A stretch of DNA of 64,000 bases from Mactra quadrangularis (GCA_025267735.1 CM046295.1:9633270-9697269), one strand, 5' to 3'. Counted from the first letter of the stretch, positions 44,622 through 56,035 are shown. Made by a program: numbers and translations. The notes: generated by a model from the sequence alone, not told the origin.

Positions 44622-44842
44622 CAGCAGCGTGTTCAGTAACGACTGTTAGCAAACGTTATGGGTACGGGACAATTCAACCCATAGACAACTCAACCCGTGG
44701 ATAACTCAACCCAAAGTTCGACAACTCAATCTGTCAATAGGGGATCGAGTTGTCTCGGGTTGAGTTGTCTCTGGGTTGCGTTGTTCCGATCCTAACGATA
44801 CGGAACGTTTTGGAACGTTCCGGGTAATTAAACAGGCTACAG
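44622..44842 (+). mobile_element. CAACTCAACCC foldback repeat, copy 2
   Basis: The ends are 'cagcagcgtgttcagtaacg' and 'gtaattaaacaggctacag'. Inside are repeated CAACTCAACCC on the left half and GGGTTGAGTTGTC on the right half. Closest in layout to 36312-36535. Confidence 0.78.
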
Positions 44843-45757
44843 TATTATGTGTACATGTAGAAACCTGAATCTTATGTCATAAAAATCAAAATCGGACGCC
44901 ATATTCAAAACTTACTTTTTCCCATTGAATTTCTATAGAAAGGAAAACCTAATCCAAACAATAGTTTTTATTCTATAAAATTGTTCATCATAGTTTTGAA
45001 CTTTTAAAGAAATATAGTCCGTGTACAAAACAGTAATATGAGCATGCAATCAGTTGTCCTGTCAAAATTGGGAAAAAAATCTAACTAAAAAAAACGACAT
45101 TTTTAAACAGAACTGAACCAAAGAAAGCTATCTGAATAAATAGGTTTCCATTTATTCAGAGACCTGTAAGCTCTCAGACGATTAAAAGGAAAAAGCAAAA
45201 ATCGCCAAAACTCATACGAGCTAACAGTTTGCACCAAAAATTAGTGTTTTTTACATTTAAGCTGATTTTTTTCACACAAAATCTACCATTTATTTCCACA
45301 AATTCGACAATTCAAACAGAATTTTCAAAAATATTGAGATATAATATTGAATATTATCCAAAAATGAATATATAAGTGTTGTATATAAAATAAATAAATA
45401 TAATTTCAATATATCGACCGGAGCCGATATCAAGAAACCATGCACAATATGGTGTTAAACAATAAAAAAAGTGATGAAGTTCATGTAAAAAAAACTTAAT
45501 AAAGACTAAATATTGAAACAAGAGATACTTATTGTGTATATAATAAAGATTATCTACAGTTTCTCATTTTTATAGTATGTAAAAGAGCAAACTTAAACAA
45601 AATGCAAGCGAGTACAAACGCATTGAACTAATAATTCTTTGCAAACAAAACAAAAAAAATCTCGATGTTGAATTTTTTTTGCAGTTAAACTCAAACATAT
45701 TTTTTTTAATTAAAAATTTGCAAAATTTATCAAAACGCTTACCTGCTTTGTAACTGT

Positions 45758-46072
45758 ATGAATAAAAAACTAAATTCTTCAAGTCGTCACACTCCCTCAA
45801 AGCTCTTTCTGTCAGAAAACCAGAAACTTTTCTTTCGAGAAAAACCGACTATCGGTAAACTGTTGCCGAAAAATCACTGTCCAAGCAAAGCAGATCTGAC
45901 TGAACTCTTTGCTAAGCAAAATTTGTTGGATATTGAATGCAACAAGTCACCGCCACACTGTATAGCGTCTGAACTAGATCTTTTCCCCTCTATCTTTCCG
46001 ATATGTGAAATACACCAACGCCGCAAAATATCGCTAGATGTTTATTTCCAGAAAATTGGGGTTCCAGAATAA
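45758..46072 (+). CDS. Candidate terminal coding exon, unrecognised protein
   Basis: This frame has a balanced, protein-like composition quite unlike the low-complexity frames around it. It encodes about 100 residues, including TPSKLFLSENQKLFFRE, CPSKADLTELFAKQN and RRKISLDVYFQKIGVPE, then a stop. Upstream the frame stays open for another 16 or so codons, so the ATG at 45758 may not be the start. A weak acceptor (ttcttcaag) lies at about 45773-45781. It could be the last exon of a plus-strand gene to the left, or a short gene. On the minus strand a strong donor-like GCAG|GTAAGCG sits at the same place, which leaves the orientation uncertain. I do not recognise the protein. Confidence 0.35.
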   Translation: MNKKLNSSSRHTPSKLFLSENQKLFFREKPTIGKLLPKNHCPSKADLTELFAKQNLLDIECNKSPPHCIASELDLFPSIFPICEIHQRRKISLDVYFQKIGVPE

Positions 46073-46248
46073 ACGAGTCTGGGAAAACTGAGTATTGGAA
46101 AATAAGTAGCATCGAGTAGTCTGCAATTTCGCGCCAAATTATTATAATCACGTGCCTATTAAATCATATTATGTAAAGTGCCCTTCGAAAGTTCTTCGAC
46201 AAATAAAATTTTGAGAAAAAAAACACTTATCATACATAAATAAAGTAA

Positions 46249-46560
46249 GGAGCAGTATTCCAGTGGTAGGACGCGCGCTTAGGAATAGAGAGGTCCTGGG
46301 TTCGAATCTTACCAAGGGCACTGCTAATTTCCTTGAGCAAAGAATTTACCTGTGATTGCTTCCCTCCGCCAAGGTGAAAATGTGTACCTGCAATGGTGGT
46401 ATAATCCCGTTGCGACAATTTGTCGGCTGCACTAATATGTGGAGTAAAATGACTCCTCAGGGAGATCGATAGATAGATATCAGTAGCCCAATGACCAGGG
46501 ATAATAGCTGCAAAGTCGGTGAACGTGCGTAAGCATGAAACTTAGACTATAAAATGCAAC
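46249..46560 (+). repeat. SINE family D (tRNA-derived)
   Basis: The head is 'agcagtattccagtggtagg', then 'cgcgcgcttaggaatagaga', with the B box 'gggttcgaatcttacc'. The body contains 'gcactgctaatttccttgag' and later a short GATA repeat. The second copy lies reversed at 59306-59470. The minus-strand frame over it is not a gene. Confidence 0.75.
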
Positions 46561-46639
46561 TACTTTTCTTTATAAATAAGAATTTTTACATAAGAAATGT
46601 TACTTCATGCATATGTTGTCATATATAAAAACCAATCCA

Positions 46640-46860
46640 GAGGGATTTTACTTAATATTCTATTATTTGCACTGTATACCCCAAGTTCGACCCAAGGCCT
46701 TTGTCTCGGGTTAGGGTTCGCACCAAGGGTTAAGCACCAAGAAAAATAGCTTCGTGCTACTTAAAAATGATTTACAGTCAAGAAATACAGAAATGTGAAT
46801 AGGTTTAGGTTTATTCACAGAATTTTGCCCAAGTACTTTTGGAGAGTACTATACATCATG
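46640..46860. repeat. Fragment shared with the hAT-type MITE at 57091
   Basis: 'cttcgtgctacttaaaaatg' with 'tttacagtcaagaaatacag' parallels 'ttcatgctacttaaaaattg' with 'cttacagttgaaaaaataca' at about 57268-57295. Probably a decayed copy without recognisable ends. Confidence 0.4.
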
Positions 46861-47031
46861 GGACATCAGCGTTAAGTGTTTATTAGAAAGCTAACATAAT
46901 TATCTCTGTTTAACGAATAAACCAAGTCTATAAACGTGTGAGACATTTTAAGTAGAAAAAACAGTCAGAAATATTTTCTCAAAAAACATCTCACGACGAA
47001 AATCATCGTAAGACCAAAACAGAAATTGGAG

Positions 47032-47130
47032 CGGTCGTGGTCGAGTGGTTACGACATTGAACTGGTAATAAGCGAATAGCCAGCTCTGTGTTGGTTCAAA
47101 TCCCATTCAAAACCTATACCTCGTTGTTAT
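47032..47130 (+). repeat. SINE family C, head
   Basis: 'gtcgtggtcgagtggttacg', then 'actggtaataagcgaatagc' and 'gtgttggttcaaatcccatt'. The body is not recognisable beyond about 47130. Confidence 0.78.
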
Positions 47131-47468
47131 CACATTCATATGAAGACTAGATACACTTTCCGTGTTGTATGTCAACATTGTACATATTTGATAGAACTGT
47201 TATTTCTGTAATAAGGTTATCCTATTAAGGACATATTCATCGTAATGTTTTACATAATTTAACAGTTAATACTAGCACTATAATACTACCATTTTAGAAA
47301 GTTGTGTGCTCGCTTTTGTCTCCTTCCAACAATTTGGCATATGGCATATAAACTATCGTGATACATATCGTGATACAATGCTACTATCGTAATTTGTATC
47401 GTTGCTAGGTGACCATACCCAGCTCTACAAATAAATATTTAGTATTCATCATAATTGATGTAGTTTAA

Positions 47469-47797
47469 AGGTACTCGTTCACAGATTTCAATTTAAATAT
47501 CAACGTTTTCTAAAACTTTCAAAATTGTACGGAAATATTTTTGGAAGCCGGAAAATAGTGTTCTGATAACGACAATTTTAGTCCAAATTGACATACGACT
47601 ACAAATTATGGTGTTTCAAGTAGTAAACATGTCACGGTATAGACAATCTTAGTGCATTTTTGTGCATTTTATTGTATATTTCTTGCAACATTTAAGTCAG
47701 TTTGTCTAAGATTTTATTTTTTGACACAATTATAGACACTGAATGGTATTTTGAAATTATAGAAAAAAAAATAAACCAAATCTGTGAACTAGTACCT
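47469..47797. mobile_element. 340-bp TTAA MITE family, copy
   Basis: The left end is 'aggtactcgttcacagattt' after TTAA (47465-47468). The right end is 'aaatctgtgaactagtacct' followed by a mutated target site (ATAA). The interior matches 42282-42624. Confidence 0.85.
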
Positions 47798-48627
47798 ATA
47801 AGCAATTACATGTACTGTTAAAAAAGATTCAAGGGATACTGGGTTGGCATTTATCAGTGAAGTTGTTTATCTGACATCAAATTTTACCCTGAGATAATAA
47901 ACATTGATTTTAATACCATACATTAGATCAGTTAAAGGGATTAATAGGCAAATGACAAAAAACAATGTACGTACGTCTTTATTGTGTTCATTCTAGTTAA
48001 TTCAAACATACAAACAATTTCTAAATATTCTTCGGTGACTAATAAGGGACTTAAGTCAGTTATTTCCCCTAGGTGCATCGTCGGCAACCTCCGAGGATGA
48101 AAACGGTTTTTATGAATTTGCAGGGGCGACCAATCTTCTTCCAATGAAATCACATATTACAATAAGGGACCTTAGTCAGTTATTTCCCCTTGTATACTCT
48201 CCAAATAGGTAGGTCCAATTAGTTAGATTACTTGGACTTTACCCTTACTTTTCAATGACAATTTGCCAAAATTAATCTTAAATATCTTTTTTTGTAAATC
48301 ATTTAATTCGTTTGAAATTCAATCTAAGTATCTTTAGGGTAAAGAACTATCTGAACTTCACCACTTCTGTTAATATCTTCATGAACAAGAAAGATATCAG
48401 ACGAGATATTTTATTATCCTTACATACTTCAATGATAAAATCCGAGGATTCCAACTGTAAGGACCTACTTTACAATTGGATTGCTTCAGATTTTATCAGG
48501 GAAAGATAACTGGCAAAAGTTCCTAATTACACACAACAAAACAAATTAAAACATACGATATACAAACATATTCATTGTAGTCAGATTTGTGATGGCGTCA
48601 GATTCGTGATGACGTCACCCTTTGGAC
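47798..48627. other. No gene seen; small duplicated motif
   Basis: 'taagggac..agtcagttatttcccct' occurs at about 48046 and 48163. Frames on both strands are short and without domains. Confidence 0.4.
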
Positions 48628-49012
48628 AGTGTGGAGAATCACGTGACATTATATGGGTTCTTAACACGGCAAAAAATGACGACAAATGTAGATGAAAAAG
48701 ACAAGGTAAATGACATTATACGTAACAAATTTTTATCAGACGTAGTGCAGTCTGAGCAGCATTAAATTCTCTTTTAGCGGTAGTTCTGCCAAGTTCTAGA
48801 TTACCTCGAGGGTCTTTAAAAAATCTCTCGACTCGTTCGGAACCTCGAGGTAATCTAGAAAACTCAAACCGTTGTGGGGTTGTGAGAACTACCACTAGAA
48901 AGAAAATTTTGTGATGTTTAGACTGGTTGTTTTTTATTCATCTAAATTTGTTGATCTGGTCGTCATTTTTTGACGTGTTAGGAACCATACAGATCACGTG
49001 ATTCCCCACACT
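48628..49012. mobile_element. CACGTGATTCC foldback MITE, full copy
   Basis: The outer arms 'agtgtggagaatcacgtga' and 'tcacgtgattccccacact' are inverted. Nested further in are 'tgacgacaaatgtagatg' with its complement and a tight inner pair TTCTAGATTACCTCGAG / CTCGAGGTAATCTAGAA. The whole element is essentially one foldback. It ends 46 bp past the SLC5 stop codon, so it probably lies in that gene's 3' untranslated region. Confidence 0.85.
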
Positions 49013-49058
49013 GAAACAATACGATTCAAACAATATGGAATTTTAGCTCGAGCGTACA

Positions 49059-50887
49059 TCAGTCTACATTTTTAGATAATGGTTCATTTACACTTACAAT
49101 TTCGACGTCCAACTCTTCATTTTTATCAACGACGTTAGGCTGACACGTAAAGAAACGTTTATTAAAAGAGAGCATAAGATAGCTAGGAATTGGTGCCTTG
49201 TTTTCTACCTTAGTGAATTTACTAACCAGTATACTGATAACCAAGGATACGAAAATAACCATAGCCCCAAAATAAGTATAAGATATCGAGTAGAGGTAGT
49301 CTAGGCCCTTTATTTCCTGTTCCGGTCCCGTTGCAACGTTTACAAATCCAGTTGTAAAAGTAGAATCAATATAAGAAGCAGGCGTTGATGACGTCATGTA
49401 AAGAGATGACGTCACGTTAATCGTTGAAACATTGAAAGCGTCGACTTGACATTGATCAGTGGGTCCAAGTGGAAGCCATGGTGTTCTTTTTCGTCCAGGT
49501 GAAAAACTGTATCCTAATGACAGCCACAGAGCGAATATTACCCCACAAAATGTACTGACGAAGATCCCCTTTCTGGTCGTGAATTTAACAAAAATTGACA
49601 TTATAAATATTGCAGTCATCGGACCGTCGATAGCTCCTAGAATACTTCCAGCAATCTGAGTTATCGGACCTTTAACTTGACTGATAATTACACTCATGCC
49701 GGCACAAACAACTCCACAAATAAGCACTACAACTTTAGAAGCGTTTGTGTGCGTTGAATCAGAAGCGTTCTTGAGTAATTTCTGACGTAACAGATCTTCA
49801 GAAACAATGGCGGACACGCTGCTTAGTAACGATGAGATTGTACTGAGCGAAGCGCTACACAGCGCTGCCAAAAATAGCCCAGTGACTCCGGGGGCGTGGC
49901 TAAACATGTCCATAACGGCCACAGCCATTATTTGATTAGGGTTACTTATCTGCCCTGATGCTAGCGGATCACAGCGCTTAGTAGCGAAGTAAGCGTAAAC
50001 AACTAATCCTTCAGCCATGACAAGAAGTTGGAGGATTACAAAACCAGGAATAGAGATTGCAGCAACTTTCCTTGCGTCTGATATTGATCTGGTGGAGTTA
50101 AGTCTTTGTACAGCTGGCTGGCGACAAGAAAACCCAACTCCTCTGATAGCTCCGCCTACAACTAAAGTCCAAAATGTATGACGTGTGTAAGGGTTGACGT
50201 CGAAGTCTATCAAATTCAAGCGTCCGCTGTTCTTATTGTATTCTAAAACTTGACTTACCCCACCCACTTTCATTGTACCATAAATCAGGACGGCGAAGAT
50301 GATTCCTATCATTACAATACCTTGAACAACATCAGTAGCAACCACGGCTTTTATTCCGCCTAGTGACGTGTAAACAATGGCAACCGCTGTCATAGCAACG
50401 ATGTATACCCATGTTGGAACTTGGGTGACTGATTCAAGCGCTACGGCCGCTCCAAATATCACAATCGATGCGTATAATACCATGAAAAGCGTTCCAAGTC
50501 CCATTGCTAGTTGCCTCACAGCAAGTGATCCGTGTCGCATTTGTAAATACTCATACACGCTGGTTATTTGCAGCGGATAAAACAGTGGTATAGAGATCCA
50601 AAACATGGAAGAAAAGGCGAGCATAAGTCCAATGTTTACGAGCCAATAAATAAATCCATGAATGTATACTTCCGCCGGATATCCTAAATAAAAAATGGAC
50701 GATTCAAATGTCACGAGCATTGATAACGCTACCGGAAGCACTTTCATTTTTCCACCTCCTCTGTGAAAACGATACGTCGTATGTTCGTTCCGTTCCTTGT
50801 AAGCGTAATAAATCCCCGTAACCAAGGAAACGAGGATTCCAAGACTAAATAAAACATAATCTAGAAGATGTAACCCAAGATCTTCAT
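49059..50887 (-). CDS. SLC5 family sodium-coupled solute transporter (SMCT/SMVT-like), single exon
   Basis: The gene encodes about 610 residues from the ATG at 50887 (MYEDLGLHLL); an earlier in-phase TTG is not used, and a stop lies upstream of it. Length and layout match the SLC5A8/A12/A6 branch: sodium-coupled uptake of monocarboxylates or vitamins across the plasma membrane. About 13 hydrophobic segments are visible. Hallmarks are the SSS-family motif SLGGIKAVVATDVVQG, SCRQPAVQRLNST, and the TM8 stretch LFLAALCSASLSTISSLLSS, whose Ser/Thr residues form the Na2 sodium site in this family. Potential N-glycosylation sites (NVST, NVTS) lie in the loop before the last helix. The C-terminus is cytosolic and acidic. 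The absence of introns suggests a retrogene or an intronless lineage-specific copy. The substrate cannot be told from sequence. Confidence 0.93.
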
Positions 50888-51544
50888 ACATTGTTGATCT
50901 TGTTCGTCTCAACTAAGTTCTCAAACTTACATCGGAACATTACATCGAAAGAACAGTGAAACAAAATCTGTCCGAACTAAGGTTGATATTTATGTTATTA
51001 ATATGCACACTCATAACCTCATGTATACAATTAGTACACATTAGTAATTTAAAGCCACCATATGAAGATTATATCTATTTGCAACAAACACAATTAAAGC
51101 GTTGTCGGACATGGGGCGTTTGACGGACAAGAAACGGAAGTGATATAACAGAACTTTTCCTTACATAGACTTAATATGAGAAACGTACACATGGAAAATC
51201 GCATGTTAAAATTACTTACAACCATGAGGTTATCAATATATATAACATGCGTTCTAGATACAAAAACATTTCACAAAACATTTCAAAATATTTTTAATTA
51301 ATAGCACAAGATTTACTAAGTTCGTTTCAGAGCCGAGTAAGGTAATTTTTAGAAAGTCGTTTTATATCAAAGCCCTTATTCTAAATTACATTGTGATAAA
51401 ATCTATTGCTTTATGTATTGATAACTAAATTCTACTTTCACTTTAAATTGTAAAACAAAAATTACAGTATCCAAGTAATAACATATTTATCTCAAAATTT
51501 ATAATAATTAAGCCTCATTTGTAACAAATATCCCAGGTCGTACA
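50888..51544. other. Upstream region of the SLC5 gene
   Basis: A+T-rich. On the minus strand the 5' flank has a possible splice acceptor (acttag) 25 bp before the start codon and a donor-like 'gatgtaagt' further up, so a 5' untranslated intron is possible. No clear TATA box. Confidence 0.4.
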
Positions 51545-51797
51545 TGTAAGCACAGTTGGTAGCGCACCAAGATGTCGAATCTAGTGTCTTGAAGGGGGTA
51601 TGGGATCGAACCCACCCGGGGAGGTTATACCCCTCCATGATGATTATGTCAATTTTTCTCCATTTATATGAAGACGTTTACGGCCTTGTGAAAGGGTACG
51701 TGAGTACTGGTTATAGACAAGAGTCCAAAAAAGCTAGGTTAATGTACGCCGTAAATATTATCTAAATGTGTTGCAAGGGCATTTAAATCCAGTATAA
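51545..51797 (+). repeat. SINE family B, full length, diverged
   Basis: The head has 'agcacagttggtagcgcacc' and 'gggatcgaacccacccgggg'. The body has 'ggttatacccctccatgatg', 'acggccttgtgaaagggtac' and 'gtgagtactggttatagaca', ending before 'aatccagtataaaaa'. Confidence 0.85.
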
Positions 51798-51868
51798 AAA
51801 TACAATGTACCAAATAAATAAGTACATGTATTGTCTTGGTAGTTCACGGACAGTATTAGATTTTATAT

Positions 51869-52224
51869 AGGTAATCATTCACAGATTTCAATTTAGATAT
51901 AAACTTTTTCTAAAACTATCAAAATTGTATGTAAACATTTTTGGAAGCAGGAAAGTGGTGTTCCGATAATGACAATTTTAGCACAAATTGACATACAACT
52001 ACAAATGATGGTGTTTCCTGTAGTATATATCTACCCCGTAATGCCCGTGTGTCACGGTATAGATAATTTTAGTGCATTTTTGTGACTTTTATTGTATATT
52101 TTGTGCAACATATAGGTCAGTGTGTCTTAAGATAGCCAAGATTTTTCACACAATTATAGACACTGAATGGTATTTTGAAATTATAGAAAAAATAAACCAA
52201 ATCTGGGAACTACATGTAGTACCT
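51869..52224. mobile_element. 340-bp TTAA MITE family, copy
   Basis: The left end 'aggtaatcattcacagattt' and the right part 'aaatctgggaac..tagtacct' match the family, with several substitutions and decayed target sites (TATA/TTGA). Confidence 0.78.
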
Positions 52225-52802
52225 TTGAAATAGTATAAAATAAATATGATCATTTTTTTCTATGTACAAAAATCCTGTCAATGCATAATTTAACCTCATT
52301 ATAATCAAAATGTTATGTAACATATCTAAAATTTAGATTCAATCTAGATTTTACACAGCAGGCTGGGGGTGAAACGACAACACATTATTATATCTTATTA
52401 TTTCAAATCACAACTTCAGTGACTTTTTTCAAATGTTCTGACTTCATAAAGAACTTCAGATACCGCAGGATCGTGCATGATTCCTATTTAACTTATCAGT
52501 ACCCTACATGTCCCCTTAAGGTCCTCTATTTTTGCTACGAATGAAGACAAGACCAAATCATGACAAAAACGTGTTTAACTCTAAATACGCTGTTCTACCG
52601 TGCCTTACAAAAATGCCTACAGAAAATTCTGTTTATAGAAAAATCCGATCACGTTTGCCAGGGTCCAACACATACTGCTTTTACTAGGGATCCAGAATGA
52701 ATCCATTGTCCCGAGGCAAATTCAGGCCAAAATTGGGGGCTCTAATCAGATATTCAAAGATTTCTCCTTAACATTATGGACTTCTATCAATATTAGACGA
52801 AA

Positions 52803-52856
52803 CATTGGTTAGAATCCCATCCAATATCTAACCTATTGTTGCATTCAGTAAGAGAC
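52803..52856 (+). repeat. SINE family C, 5' fragment, interrupted
   Basis: 'cattggttagaatcccatcc' and 'cctattgttgcattcag' belong to the family-C head and body. The copy is interrupted at 52856 by a family-B SINE and resumes at about 53157. Confidence 0.7.
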
Positions 52857-53156
52857 AACCCGGGTCGATAGCGCAGTTGGAAGCGCGTCGGGATTTGGAA
52901 TATCGTGCGTGCCCGAGGGTATGCGGGTTCGAATCCCACCCGAGAAGATTATACCTTTCCATGAAAATTTGACAATAATGTCGATTTTCCTCCATTGATA
53001 AGATAATATGGAGAAGTTTCCGGCCTTGTGGAAGGGTAGGTGAGTACTGGTTATAGACAATGGTCCATGAAAGCTAGGTTAGTTGCACTGGACGCCGTAA
53101 AATGACCTAAATTGTGTTGACAAGGCGTTAACTCCAATGAATAAATAATGGAGCGT
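52857..53156 (+). repeat. SINE family B, full length, inserted in a family-C SINE
   Basis: The head has the A box 'gatagcgcagttggaagcgc' and the B box 'gggttcgaatcccacccgag'. The body is complete to 'aaggcgttaactccaatgaa' and an 'ataaataatgg' end. It is flanked by an 11-bp duplication, CAG(T/C)AAGAGAC, at 52846-52856 and 53157-53167. This is the reference copy for family B. Confidence 0.9.
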
Positions 53157-53280
53157 CAGCAAGAGACTTTGTCTTGAGACTGATAAACCATCAGCGGACT
53201 CGATAGTGATAAATCTAAGTTGTGAGAACTTTATTCACAATCGAGCTGACATAAAGTATATACCAAAACATAAGAAACTG
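53157..53280 (+). repeat. SINE family C, 3' fragment
   Basis: Continuation of the interrupted copy: 'agtgataaatctaagttgtg', 'agaactttattcacaatcga', ending in 'aaagtatataccaaaac'. Confidence 0.75.
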
Positions 53281-53903
53281 ATTCGCTGTCACAAATTGTG
53301 ATATACATTAATGTGATCTCAAATTCGTAGAAGAACTTGGCCATTTAGGGATTTTGACAGAATCCCTAGCTAGGCATCACTTAGATTCCTCTCAAGTTTA
53401 AATCAATAACATGACTTCATCTTAAAGATACTGTGATCAAAACTATTGATTCAAGTATTGACTATCAAATCCTACGGTCGGTTTCGATCTACTTTCATTT
53501 TGAAATACAATAAATAACAGAAATTAATTTTAGCAAAATTTGTATTATTAAAAAAATCTTATTCCTATGAGGTGTTTGAAATCGTTTTTAATTTCGATTA
53601 TCTTAGTAGTAAAAAAACTTTGATGAGCTATTACTATAGTAAAATTACTCATCGTGTGCACGATCACTTTTCCTTTAACTTTTGTTTGTTCAAGAACCTT
53701 TGGGGGGTACCTGTATACGACCTAATGTAGTACATGAGTTTGAATTAATCTAAAACTTAACTTTGTATTCGGAACAAATTCTAGAATATTAAACAGAAGA
53801 TCATGTTTCATACATTTTAGCCATTCAGCATTTGTCAGTAGGAACTTTCCTATAATGTGTGCACATGTGTTTTTTCTCGGCTGTATTGTAATATTATAAA
53901 ACC
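53281..53903. other. No gene seen
   Basis: A+T-rich flank of the tandem arrays. No repeat family was recognised. Confidence 0.4.
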
Positions 53904-54212
53904 GAACCGAACCGAACCGAGCCGAGCCCAACCGAACCGAGCCGAACCGAACAGAACAGAACAGAACCGAACAGAACAGAACAGAACAGAACAGAACAGA
54001 ACAGAACAGAACAGAACAGAACAGAACAGAACAGAACAGAACAGAACAGAACAGAACAGAACAGAACAGAACAGAACAGAACAGAACAGAACAGAACAGA
54101 ACAGAACAGAACAGAACAGAACAGAACAGAACAGAACAGAACAGAACAGAACAGAGCCGAACGGAACGGAACGGAACGGAGCGGAGCGGAGCGGAGCGGA
54201 GCGGAACGGAAC
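53904..54212 (+). repeat. AGAAC pentanucleotide array with degenerate flanks
   Basis: About 60 pentamers. The core (53951-54153) is nearly pure AGAAC. Both edges shift to related units (ACCGA and AGCCG on the left, GGAAC and GGAGC on the right), as if older edge units had diverged. The period of 5 leaves all frames open, so the long serine/cysteine-rich frames over it are artefacts. Confidence 0.95.
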
Positions 54213-54251
54213 TGTATAAATATATATACATTGTTATTTTGTCTTATTGTA

Positions 54252-54985
54252 TAAGAATGTGAGAAAATGTGCGTGTGTATGTGTGGTTTGTGTGAGAATG
54301 TGCGTGTGTATGTGTGGTTTGTGTGAGAATGTGCGTGTGTATGTGTGGTTTGTGTGAGAATGTGCGTGTGTATGTGTGGTTTGTGTGAGAATGTGCGTGT
54401 GTATGTGTGGTTTGTGAGAGAATATGCGTGTGTATGTGTTGTTTGTGAGAAAATGTGCGTGTGTATGTGTGGTTTGTGTGAGAATGTGCGTGTGTATGTG
54501 TGGTTTGTGTGAGAATGTGCGTGTGTATGTGTGGTGTGTGAGAAAATGTGCGTGTGTATGTGTGGTTTGTGAGAGAATGTGCGTGTGTATGTGTGGTTTG
54601 TGTGAGAATGTGCGTGTGTATGTGTGGTTTGTGAGAGAATGTGCGTGTGTATGTGTGGTTTGTGAGAGAATGTGCGAGTGTATGTGTGGTTTGTGAGAGA
54701 ATGTGCGCGTGTATGTGTGGTTTGTGTGAGAATGTGCGAGTGTATGTGTGGTTTGTGAGAGAATGTGCGTGTGTATGTGTGGTTTGTGAGAGAATGTGCG
54801 AGTGTATGTGTAGTTTGTGAGAGAATGTGCGTGTGTATGTGTGGTTTGTGAGAGAATGTGCGTGTGTATGTGTGGTTTGTGAGAGAGTGTGCGTGTGTAT
54901 ATGTGGTTCGTGAGATAATGTGCGTGTGTATATGTGGTTTGTGAGAGAAAGGTTGTGTGTGTGTGTTTGTGTGAAAATGTGCGAG
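54252..54985 (+). repeat. 31-bp minisatellite, about 23 units
   Basis: The unit is 'gtgtgagaatgtgcgtgtgt' plus 'atgtgtggttt', 31 bp, with GAGA/GTGA variants. Because 31 is not a multiple of 3, every minus-strand frame cycles through all phases and stays open, which explains the histidine/threonine-rich frames of 268-374 codons. Confidence 0.95.
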
Positions 54986-55737
54986 TGGAAGAATGTGACA
55001 GTGTGAGCTTAAGTGCATAAGTGAGCGAGAACTTGAACATATTTTTAAATTGTATTGTAATACAATACCTACCTAAAGTTTGGAGACAAAAGAAATTTAC
55101 TACAATTCTTGAATTGTGATGATTATTTTTGTAGAATTATTATTTTAATATATTAATATATTTATATATGGTTTGAGATAAAATAACATTTATAAGATTC
55201 AGCATCTGACATCCTAAAGCACCCAAAACCATGTTTTTGTGATTATTTTCTGTAACATAGCTTTTATTCTATTTTTGTAGTCCCGGTTATGATCATAACG
55301 ATTACCAAAAATTTTAAAATCTAAACTAATTAGCATTTCAAAATAAACAGTTACCAAATTTTAGATAAAAGCTATTCAGTAGTACTACAAAAGGAATACG
55401 TCTCGAAACTTTTGGTGGTTTTTACTGTATTTAGAATGTGGCAATGTTGTAAACTATTAACAAGACTTTGATACAATCTTTCGTCTGTTATAATCGATAT
55501 TTTCAATAATGTTAAATTCTGTATTAGTTCACAGGAATCAATTTCTTAATAAAACCTTGGAGACCTTCTATCTCAATAAACGAGCGAGCAAACAGTTCAA
55601 TGGTCGAACGAGGATGCGAACACCCAAACGAACGAACGATCCAATGCACGGATTAGCTGACGTATTAATAGAAGAACGATCGAACAAAGGTTCCACGATA
55701 TAAACCACAAATATATTTATGAGTATGTTTTATTAAG
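54986..55737. other. No gene seen
   Basis: A+T-rich. Around 55575-55690 there is a decayed CGAACGA-type simple repeat. Confidence 0.4.
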
Positions 55738-56035
55738 CCGCCCGGCTAGCTCATTTGCATGGTAGCACGCAAGTCTACTGATCGATTGGTGGTGGGTTCG
55801 ATTCCCGGGCGGGGCATACTTTCGTAGAGCTTGGTCTCGATTTCTGCTGCAATTCATCCTGTAACCACTGATTCTAAATCAGGTAGGGCAATTGTCAGTC
55901 ATTGACGGAACTATTCGGCTAGGAATTGGTTAATTTATAAATCAAAAGATTTTCCTTTTCGGGAATGGTGAGTAGGTTGACTGACCGCCGGACCATGACC
56001 TATAAAATGTGTTTCTAAGGCGTCAACCCCCCCCC
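55738..56035 (+). repeat. SINE family A, full length
   Basis: The head is 'cggctagctcatttgcatgg' and 'gggttcgattcccgggcggg'. The body has 'gcatactttcgtagagcttg', 'gtcagtcattgacgg', 'gtaggttgactgaccgcc' and 'gtgtttctaaggcgtcaacc', and ends in a C-rich run. Confidence 0.88.

Noticed and set aside
53894..55040. Long minus-strand frames of 268-374 codons rich in His/Thr or Ser/Cys
   Set aside because: They are read through 31-bp and 5-bp tandem arrays whose periods keep all frames open; no domain and no codon signal.
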